NCBI GenBank assembly: GCA_964386435.1
Contig: CAYLSV010000161.1
Coordinates: forward strand, 1-5,081
Direction of reading: 5' to 3'
DNA length: 5,081 nt
Source of the DNA: CAYLSV01 sp964386435
GTDB lineage: Bacteria > Planctomycetota > Phycisphaerae > Tepidisphaerales > Tepidisphaeraceae
A model generated the notes under the pieces. The model was not told the DNA's origin. It searched no databases and worked only from the letters and a program-made list of their open reading frames with translations. Of the stretch, positions 1-4,615 are shown piece after piece. Every line of letters begins with the position of its first letter. Position 1 is the first letter of the stretch. The position numbers were made by a program, and so were the translations under genes.

Positions 1-2
1 AC

Positions 3-1685
3 ACGCGGGCCGACGTCTACTCGCTGGGCGTGATCCTCTACGAGCTGCTCGCCGGGCGGCTGCCTTTCGAGCAAGACGAGTTGAAGGCGGCGGGGCTGGA
101 GGGGATCCACCGCATCATCCGTGAAGTCGAGCCCCCTCGGCCGAGCCGGGCGGTGCACATGCCGTCGCACGAGGACGCCGACAAGACTGTCGCCCGCCGA
201 CTCCGCGGCGACCTGGACTGGATCGTGATGCGTTGCCTGGAGAAGGAACGCAACCGCCGCTACGGCACGCCGCAGGACCTGGCCCGCGACGTCGGCCGGT
301 ACCTCAAGAACGAACCCGTCGACGCCGGCCCGCCGACGGCGACGTACAAGGTCGGCAAGTTCGTCCGCCGCCACCGCCTGGGCGTCGGTCTCACCGCCGC
401 CGCCGCCGTCGCCACGATCGGCGTCACGATCGCGCTCGCCGTCCTGCTGGGCCAGGCCCGTGAAGCACGTGCCGAGGCGGACGCCACGCGAATCGAAGCC
501 GAAGCGCAACGTGCAACGGCCGAGGCGCAAACCGCCATCGCCACGGGCGTCAACGACTTCCTCACCCATGACCTGCTCGGCACCGCCGCGCTCAACGCGT
601 TCGGCGTCGACGTCACGCTCCGCGAGCTGCTCGACAATGCCTCCGACACAATCGTCGGCCGCTTTAACGACCAACCCCGCGTCGCTGCCGCCATTCGCGA
701 CGCGATCGCCAACACGTACATGCACCTCGACCAGCCCGCCAAAGCCGTCGGGCACTTCGACGCGGCCGAAGCGTTGCTGAGCGACCTGCCGCCGGACGAT
801 CCGGTCCAGCTCGCCGCCCGGAAGAATGCCGCGTGGGCACGGACGGCAACCGATCTTGATGAGTCCGAGCGCCGCCTGATCGAACTTCTCGAGCCGTTCT
901 CCCGCGTTTTCGGCCCCGACGATCTGCGGACGATCGAGATCCGCTACAACCTGGCCGGCATCGCCGTGCAAAGGGGCGACAACGCCGCCAGTGTCACGCT
1001 CTTCGAGCCGGTCTTGGCGGCGCAGGAGCGGACGCTGGACAGGTCGCATGACAGACTGCTCCGCACGCGGATGGAGTACGCCAGCGCCCTTCGTCGAGTC
1101 GGCCGGATCGAGGAGTCATTGGTGCAAGCACGGCGGGCATTCGACGACACGCCGGAAGCATCGGCGGAGAAGGCGACGCGAGCGTTTGCCCTGGCGTCCA
1201 GCCTTCGCGGCCTCGCCTTGCCGCGGGACGCCAGTCCGCTGCCGGAGCCGATCGCCCGCGATTCTCTATCCGACGAGGCGCGGGAGCACGTTGCCGAAGC
1301 CGAGCGGTTGCTCGCCTACGCACTCGACGACCGGCGCGAGTACCTGGGCCTTGAGCACCCGTTCACGCGCCAGATCGACAACCTCCGTGCGATGCTCTAC
1401 ATGAACCTCGGCGAGTACGAACGGGCCTTGCCCATCCTCGAAGAGTTGGCCGGCCTCGCCCCGGCTTCACCCGACGGCGCGTCGGCGAACAACGTGATGA
1501 CGTCGGGTGCGATCTTCTCCAACCTCGGCCGCTGTCTGATCGAACTCGATCGCCTCGAGGACGCCGAAGCGTCATTGCTGCAAGCCGAGCCGTTCGTGCG
1601 CCACTTCGGCAACCAGTGGCTCATCGACGTCAACGCCGCCCGCCTCGACTATGTTCGCGATGCCCTCTCGGCGTCCCGCGACTGA
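3..1685 (+). CDS. Membrane-bound Ser/Thr protein kinase with TPR-like C-terminal region, 5' end missing
   Basis: This is the C-terminal 560 residues of a PknB-type (Hanks-type) kinase; the frame is open to the window edge, so the ATP-binding N-lobe and catalytic loop are not visible. Numbering from the first whole codon (nt 3), residues 2-23 contain the subdomain IX signature DVYSLGVILYELLAG. Residues 68-106 form subdomain XI (RGDLDWIVMRCLEKERNRRY), with the conserved Arg, followed by a RYLKNEPV linker typical of planctomycete kinases. A basic patch (VRRHR) precedes one membrane helix at about 126-150, then an Ala/Glu-rich probable coiled coil (151-187). From about 190 to 560 the chain is helical with TPR-like units, for example around 223-260, 305-340, 355-380, 452-485 and 497-530. 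The expected topology is kinase in the cytoplasm and repeats outside the membrane, suggesting a sensor or scaffold role; the ligand and targets are unknown. It converges on the minus-strand gene, with 67 nt between the stops. Kinase family assignment is firm; exact TPR boundaries are by eye. Confidence 0.93.
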   Translation, partial: TRADVYSLGVILYELLAGRLPFEQDELKAAGLEGIHRIIREVEPPRPSRAVHMPSHEDADKTVARRLRGDLDWIVMRCLEKERNRRYGTPQDLARDVGRYLKNEPVDAGPPTATYKVGKFVRRHRLGVGLTAAAAVATIGVTIALAVLLGQAREARAEADATRIEAEAQRATAEAQTAIATGVNDFLTHDLLGTAALNAFGVDVTLRELLDNASDTIVGRFNDQPRVAAAIRDAIANTYMHLDQPAKAVGHFDAAEALLSDLPPDDPVQLAARKNAAWARTATDLDESERRLIELLEPFSRVFGPDDLRTIEIRYNLAGIAVQRGDNAASVTLFEPVLAAQERTLDRSHDRLLRTRMEYASALRRVGRIEESLVQARRAFDDTPEASAEKATRAFALASSLRGLALPRDASPLPEPIARDSLSDEAREHVAEAERLLAYALDDRREYLGLEHPFTRQIDNLRAMLYMNLGEYERALPILEELAGLAPASPDGASANNVMTSGAIFSNLGRCLIELDRLEDAEASLLQAEPFVRHFGNQWLIDVNAARLDYVRDALSASRD

Positions 1686-1747
1686 CAAAATGAAGGGGCA
1701 GGCACCTATTACAGTGCCTGCCCCTTGTCACTCATCGGGTCAGTCGC
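1678..1747. repeat. Outer 9-bp inverted repeat enclosing the hairpin
   Basis: GCGACTGAC (1678-1686) is repeated in perfect inverted orientation as GTCAGTCGC (1739-1747). The left arm overlaps the last codons and TGA stop of the kinase gene; the right arm lies just outside the stop of the minus-strand gene. Inside it sits the separate 13-bp stem, with 6 nt between arms on the left and 12 nt on the right. The whole 70-nt block could fold as one nested structure, or the outer arms could be the termini of a small inserted element. There is no visible direct target duplication. Confidence 0.5.
1693..1726. terminator. Strong hairpin between convergent genes, probable bidirectional terminator or REP-like palindrome
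   Basis: A perfect 13-bp stem is formed by AAGGGGCAGGCAC (1693-1705) and GTGCCTGCCCCTT (1714-1726) around an 8-nt loop. It starts 8 nt after the kinase stop and lies 26 nt beyond the stop of the minus-strand gene, the position expected for a shared terminator. On the plus strand the stem is followed by GTCACTC, a poor U-tract. On the minus strand it is followed by CATTTTG, somewhat better, so it may work mainly for the minus-strand gene. The GGGGCAGGCAC palindrome also looks like REP-type repeats found in multiple copies in other genomes; that reading cannot be tested from one copy. Confidence 0.65.
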
Positions 1748-1752
1748 ACCCC

Positions 1753-2457
1753 TCACGCCGCCCGGTGTCGCCGCAGGGCTGTCAGCGACAGCATCACCAC
1801 GCCCGCCAACGCCGCCCCCGGCTCGGGCACGACGGCCGTCGCCATGAGGTTGCCGCCCAGTTCCAGGTTTATCCTCGGGAACTGCCCGACGCTGTCTTCG
1901 AAGTACAACGGCCCGCCGAGCACGAACGACGTCAGCCCGTTGCCAAGGTCGTTCGTCGTGAAGCTGACCCGGTTTCCCGCCTGAAAGACGAGGCTCAGCG
2001 GGCTGGTCGCCAGGTCGACCGGCTGCAGGTTGTCGCCGATGAAGAAGAACGAGCCTTCGTCGAGCGTTAGCGTCGCCCCGGCGAGATTCACCTCGCCATT
2101 GGAGTCGACGGGCAAGACGCCGGACGTGATCGAGCCGCGGGCGTTCCGCAGGTCCACCACCGGCACGGCGTCGACCCCGAAGCCGAAGTCCGTGAACCCG
2201 ATGTCCGTCGTGTCGAGGAACTCGACCGTCGTCGGCTGACCATTGGTGAAGCCGACATCGAGGTCGATCGTCCCCGACAGGTCGGTCGAGCCCGTACGCG
2301 ACGTCGGCCCGAACCCCGGCACCAGGAAGCCGGCGGTGTAGCCGATGCGGTTGACCCCGTCCGCCGACGGGTCGAGCGTGAGCGTGACCGTTCCGGCCAA
2401 AGCGGGCACAGCCGGGGCGAGGGCGAGAAGGAAACAGGCAGCAGTTCGCGGGAGCAT
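1753..2457 (-). CDS. Secreted PEP-CTERM protein of unknown function
   Basis: The product is 234 residues. Residues 1-21 are a signal peptide (MLPRTAACFLLALAPAVPALA, cleavage after the ALA motif). Residues 22-205 are a mostly beta-strand mature region rich in Gly, Asp, Thr and Val, with no family I recognise and no cysteine. The tail from about 209 is a PEP-CTERM sorting signal: VVPEP, an Ala/Leu/Val helix (214-228) and a basic end RRHR. Such tails direct proteins to an exosortase, which is known to process them after Sec export; the protein is therefore probably placed in or released through the envelope. The start is set at 2457 because the signal peptide begins there; the same frame stays open to 2595, but that extension is basic, low-complexity and would bury the signal peptide. 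The leader before the ATG (TTCACGAAAGACGCTC) is weakly Shine-Dalgarno-like and resembles the leaders of the divergent glycine-rich genes. Confidence 0.85.
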   Translation of the reverse strand: MLPRTAACFLLALAPAVPALAGTVTLTLDPSADGVNRIGYTAGFLVPGFGPTSRTGSTDLSGTIDLDVGFTNGQPTTVEFLDTTDIGFTDFGFGVDAVPVVDLRNARGSITSGVLPVDSNGEVNLAGATLTLDEGSFFFIGDNLQPVDLATSPLSLVFQAGNRVSFTTNDLGNGLTSFVLGGPLYFEDSVGQFPRINLELGGNLMATAVVPEPGAALAGVVMLSLTALRRHRAA

Positions 2458-2488
2458 GAGCGTCTTTCGTGAAGAGGAGGGGGTGGGG

Positions 2489-2512
2489 GGCGACGCCGTC
2501 GACGGCAGCGCC
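2489..2512. promoter_or_regulatory. Imperfect 24-bp palindrome, candidate operator
   Basis: A perfect 12-bp palindrome, GCCGTCGACGGC (2495-2506), is flanked by further matching arms GGCG (2489-2492) and CGCC (2509-2512), leaving two mismatched positions on each side. It lies 32-55 nt upstream of the minus-strand start codon, a plausible place for a dimeric regulator to act on that gene or on both divergent genes. GC-rich DNA yields such palindromes by chance more often than average DNA, so the call is tentative. Confidence 0.3.
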
Positions 2513-2641
2513 TTCGACCTCCTCCACGCGAACCACCGTCGCGAGGGACAACTTTTTCTTTGTCTCCCGCGGCCCCGCTTCGCGTTGTCGTCCATAGCGG
2601 CAGCCGCACATCGCGTATGGCCGGCAATCCACCTCCAAACG

Positions 2642-2741
2642 TTCAGGAAAGATCATGCACTCGTTCTTCCAAACCCTCACGACCGCGGCGGCCACGCTCG
2701 CCCTCGCCCTGACGCTCACGCCCGCCCCGGCGACGGCGGCG
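2642..2741 (+). repeat. Leader and signal-peptide cassette, copy 1
   Basis: This 100-nt segment (ribosome binding site plus signal-peptide codons of paralogue 1) aligns without gaps to 4516-4615 with about 5 differences counted by eye. Similarity drops sharply once the mature protein begins. Confidence 0.75.
2645..2648 (+). promoter_or_regulatory. Ribosome binding site, first glycine-rich gene
   Basis: AGGA lies 6 nt before the ATG at 2655, within the leader TTCAGGAAAGATCATGCAC. The same leader, slightly changed, precedes the next two genes, which supports the chosen starts. Confidence 0.6.
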
Positions 2742-3560
2742 ACCTTCACCTTCGAGCACACCGGCGGCTTCACGACCTTCACCGTCCCCGCTACCGGCCT
2801 CTACAACATCACCGCGTCTGGCGCGCAGGGCGGCACGCCGACGAGTTATCCGGGCGTCGGCGGCCTTGGCGCACAAGTCGGCGGTGAGGTGCTACTCACG
2901 CAGGGCACGGTCCTCTCGGTTGCCGTCGGTGGGCAAGGCATAAGCTCCAATGGGTTCGTAGGTGGCGGCGGCGGCGGGAGCTTCGTGGTGGGCTCCGGCA
3001 ACACTCCCCTGGTCATCGCGGGGGGTGGAGGCGGCGGCAGGTCTCATAAAAGTGGTCTTCCCGGTCTCGCCGGCACGGACGGCGGTTCGACGAACTCGGC
3101 TGCTGCCGGAACCAACGGCAACGGCGGAGCGGGCGGAACCTTCTTCGGCTCGGGCGGCGGGGGCGGCTTCTTCACCGATGGGGCGAATGGCTTGGGCCAG
3201 TCAGGCGTCGGGTTCGATGGTCTCGGCGGCGGCTCGTACCTCAACGGCTTGGCTGGAGGCTCCGGCGTTCTTGGCAGCAACGGCGGGTTTGGCGCCGGCG
3301 GCGGCGGCGGGACCAACGGCGGCGGTGGCGGCGGCGGATACAGCGGTGGGGCCGGCGCAGGCGCTTTCCTCGTCAGTAGTGGCGGCGGCGGCGGCGGGTC
3401 GTTCCTCGGCGACGACTTCGCCAACCGGGTGCTGCTCTCCGGCGTCAACGCCGGCCACGGCTTCGTCACCATCACCGCCGTCCCCATTCCCGAACCCACC
3501 GCCGCCCTCGCCGGCATCGCCGGCCTCGGCGTGATGCTGATGCGCCGCCGCCGCGCCTGA
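2655..3560 (+). CDS. Glycine-rich secreted protein with ALK/LTK-type glycine-rich domain and PEP-CTERM anchor (paralogue 1)
   Basis: The product is 301 residues. Residues 1-29 are a signal peptide with an Ala/Leu core and ATA/TAA cleavage region; its n-region has no Lys or Arg, only His2. The mature part starts with beta strands and the motif FTVPATGLYNITASGAQGG (42-60), which is characteristic of the glycine-rich domain family of ALK/LTK receptors and many bacterial proteins (PF12810). Further family-like blocks are a GGGGGGSFVV segment (103-112), TPLVIAGGGGGG (117-128), SYLNGLAGG (194-202), poly-Gly around GGGGGGGYSGG (222-232) and the closing strand GHGFVTIT (267-274). The tail is a PEP-CTERM signal: VPIPEP (276-281), helix to 296 and RRRR. 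There is no cysteine. The role is probably a surface or extracellular-matrix protein processed by an exosortase; its partner is unknown. It is first of three tandem paralogues, with 50 nt to the next start. Confidence 0.92.
   Translation: MHSFFQTLTTAAATLALALTLTPAPATAATFTFEHTGGFTTFTVPATGLYNITASGAQGGTPTSYPGVGGLGAQVGGEVLLTQGTVLSVAVGGQGISSNGFVGGGGGGSFVVGSGNTPLVIAGGGGGGRSHKSGLPGLAGTDGGSTNSAAAGTNGNGGAGGTFFGSGGGGGFFTDGANGLGQSGVGFDGLGGGSYLNGLAGGSGVLGSNGGFGAGGGGGTNGGGGGGGYSGGAGAGAFLVSSGGGGGGSFLGDDFANRVLLSGVNAGHGFVTITAVPIPEPTAALAGIAGLGVMLMRRRRA
3453..3554 (+). repeat. PEP-CTERM anchor cassette, copy 1
   Basis: This 102-nt segment encodes GHGFVTITAV through the basic tail of paralogue 1 and matches 4364-4465 without gaps, with about 5 differences counted by eye. 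Most shared codons use the same third base, so the similarity exceeds what protein constraint alone requires. Confidence 0.75.
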
Positions 3561-3601
3561 GAATCCTCGATGCTCCCCTTCCACCTTTGCCCTTCTCCTC
3601 C

Positions 3602-3605
3602 AGGA
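3602..3605 (+). promoter_or_regulatory. Ribosome binding site, second glycine-rich gene
   Basis: AGGA lies 5 nt before the ATG at 3611, in the leader TCCAGGACCATCATGCAC. It favours this ATG over the in-frame TTG at 3587, which would add eight residues before an otherwise normal signal peptide. The 50-nt gap (3561-3610) is pyrimidine-rich and shows no hairpin or separate promoter. Confidence 0.6.
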
Positions 3606-3610
3606 CCATC

Positions 3611-4468
3611 ATGCACCTTTCCCTGAAAACTTTGACCGTCGCAGCGGCGACCTTGGCTTTCGCTCTTGTCTCCGCCCCCGCGTCCGCGGCATCCGTTCGC
3701 TTCGACGTCTCGCCAGACGACGAGCTGCAGACCTTCACCGCCCCGGCCACCGGGCCGTACAACATCCTCGCCTTCGGTGCCCAGGGCGGCGCCGCCGGCA
3801 GCTTGCAAGGCGGCCTCGGGGCTCAGGCGTTCGGCACGTTCTTCCTTGAAGAGGGCGACACGCTCACGCTCCTCGTCGGTGAGATGGGCGAATCTGCCAC
3901 GCTAAACGGCGGCGGCGGGGGCGGCAGCTTCGTGGCCGGACCCAGCGACGAGCCGCTCCTCGTCGCCGGCGGCGGCGGAGGCAGCCTGCCCGGCTACGCC
4001 GGCCTCGACGGCCAACAGTTCCACAACGGCACCGGCGGCGGCTCGACCCAGCCCTACGGAGAAGGCGGTGGCGGCGGATGGCTCGGCAACGGCACCGACG
4101 GCTTCACGGGCGACGGCGGAGCCAGCTTTCTCAACGGCGGTGCTGGCGGCGCTCCATCAAATGATGCCACCGGCTTCGGCGGCTTCGGCGGCGGGGGCGG
4201 CAGCGGCATATACGGCGGCGGCGGTGGTGGCGGGTACAGCGGCGGCGACGCAAGCTGGCCGTTCCTTGTGTCGGGCGACGTCGTCTACTCCCCCGCCGGT
4301 GGCGGCGGCTCCTTTGTCGCCGACTTCGCCACGAACGCCTTCACCCAAACCGGCGGCAACCTCGGCCACGGCTCCGTCACCATCACCGCCGTCCCCATCC
4401 CCGAACCCACCGCCGCCCTCGCCGGCATCGCCGGCCTCGGCGTGATGCTCCTGCGCCGCCGCAGCTGA
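3611..4468 (+). CDS. Glycine-rich secreted protein with ALK/LTK-type glycine-rich domain and PEP-CTERM anchor (paralogue 2)
   Basis: The product is 285 residues. Residues 1-26 form a signal peptide (Lys6 in the n-region, Ala/Leu/Phe core, ASA cleavage motif). The mature region has the same order of blocks as its upstream neighbour: LQTFTAPATGPYNILAFGAQ (39-58), GGGGGGSFVAG (100-110), EPLLVAGGGGGS (114-125), DGFTGDGGASFLNGGAGG (163-180), GFGGFGGGGGSGIYGGGG (188-205), YSGG (209-212) and GHGSVTIT (252-259). These match the PF12810-type glycine-rich domain. A PEP-CTERM signal closes the protein: VPIPEP (261-266), Ala/Gly/Leu helix to 281, RRR. There is no cysteine. The DNA of the last 34 sense codons before the stop region is nearly identical to paralogue 1, whereas the signal peptide and most of the body are clearly diverged. 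It is probably co-transcribed with both neighbours and exported to the same place; the molecular function is not known. Confidence 0.92.
   Translation: MHLSLKTLTVAAATLAFALVSAPASAASVRFDVSPDDELQTFTAPATGPYNILAFGAQGGAAGSLQGGLGAQAFGTFFLEEGDTLTLLVGEMGESATLNGGGGGGSFVAGPSDEPLLVAGGGGGSLPGYAGLDGQQFHNGTGGGSTQPYGEGGGGGWLGNGTDGFTGDGGASFLNGGAGGAPSNDATGFGGFGGGGGSGIYGGGGGGGYSGGDASWPFLVSGDVVYSPAGGGGSFVADFATNAFTQTGGNLGHGSVTITAVPIPEPTAALAGIAGLGVMLLRRRS
4364..4465 (+). repeat. PEP-CTERM anchor cassette, copy 2
   Basis: This is the partner of 3453-3554 and encodes GHGSVTITAV through the basic tail of paralogue 2. The DNA just upstream in the two genes is much less alike. Confidence 0.75.
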
Positions 4469-4480
4469 TCGCGACTCGTG

Positions 4481-4519
4481 CCACCTCACCAACCCCCCAC
4501 CCCTCCCCCCACACCTTCA
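4481..4519 (+). promoter_or_regulatory. G-free, C-rich leader between paralogues 2 and 3
   Basis: In the 60-nt gap 4469-4528, 39 consecutive nt contain no G and are mostly C, with CCCCCCACCCC at about 4493-4503. The stretch ends at the AGGA ribosome binding site. It cannot form a strong hairpin by itself, so it is not a classical terminator. It could keep the ribosome binding site unstructured or act as a Rho-loading (rut-like) segment. A similar C-rich stretch precedes the minus-strand gene. Confidence 0.35.
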
Positions 4520-4615
4520 GGAACGATCATGCACCCCTTCTTCCAAACCCTCACGACCGCGGCGGCCTCGCTCGCCCTCGCCCTGACGCTCACGCCCGCC
4601 CCGGCGACGGCGGCA
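4516..4615 (+). repeat. Leader and signal-peptide cassette, copy 2
   Basis: This is the partner of 2642-2741 and covers the ribosome binding site and signal peptide of paralogue 3. Paralogue 2, lying between them, carries a distinctly different signal-peptide sequence. Confidence 0.75.
4519..4522 (+). promoter_or_regulatory. Ribosome binding site, third glycine-rich gene
   Basis: AGGA lies 6 nt before the ATG at 4529 within TTCAGGAACGATCATGCAC, which differs from the leader of the first paralogue at a single base over these positions. Confidence 0.6.

Larger units (their letters stand above)
2458..2654. promoter_or_regulatory. Divergent intergenic region, probable promoters for both directions
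   Basis: These 197 nt separate the starts of the minus-strand PEP-CTERM gene and the first glycine-rich gene, so both promoters should lie here. The most A/T-rich patch is at about 2547-2564 (GACAACTTTTTCTTTGTC), which carries a small imperfect inverted repeat (GACAA / TTGTC). A second small palindrome, GCGGC-A-GCCGC, is at 2597-2607. I could not place a convincing -35/-10 pair on either strand. No credible gene is present. Confidence 0.45.

Noticed and set aside
1651..2070. Plus-strand open frame crossing the kinase stop and hairpin
   Set aside because: It is antisense to the minus-strand PEP-CTERM gene, includes the palindrome as coding sequence and shows no recognisable domain.
2458..2595. 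N-terminal extension of the minus-strand PEP-CTERM gene to 2595
   Set aside because: The extra 46 residues are basic and low complexity, would place the signal peptide internally, and would leave almost no room for divergent promoters.
1709..2782. 357-codon minus-strand open frame
   Set aside because: It overlaps the PEP-CTERM gene in another frame, runs through the hairpin and into the divergent neighbour, and its translation is Arg/Gly/Ala low complexity typical of GC-rich shadow frames.
3587..3610. Upstream TTG start for paralogue 2
   Set aside because: The AGGA and the leader shared with the other paralogues point to the ATG at 3611, where a normal signal peptide begins.
3561..3610. Terminator or separate promoter between paralogues 1 and 2
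   Set aside because: No stem of useful length and no recognisable promoter elements are present in the 50-nt pyrimidine-rich gap, so co-transcription is the simpler reading.
3044..3808. Long minus-strand open frame encoding a proline-rich protein
   Set aside because: It is the antisense of GGN glycine codons, which reads as runs of Pro; it overlaps two well-supported genes and has no signal or domain of its own.
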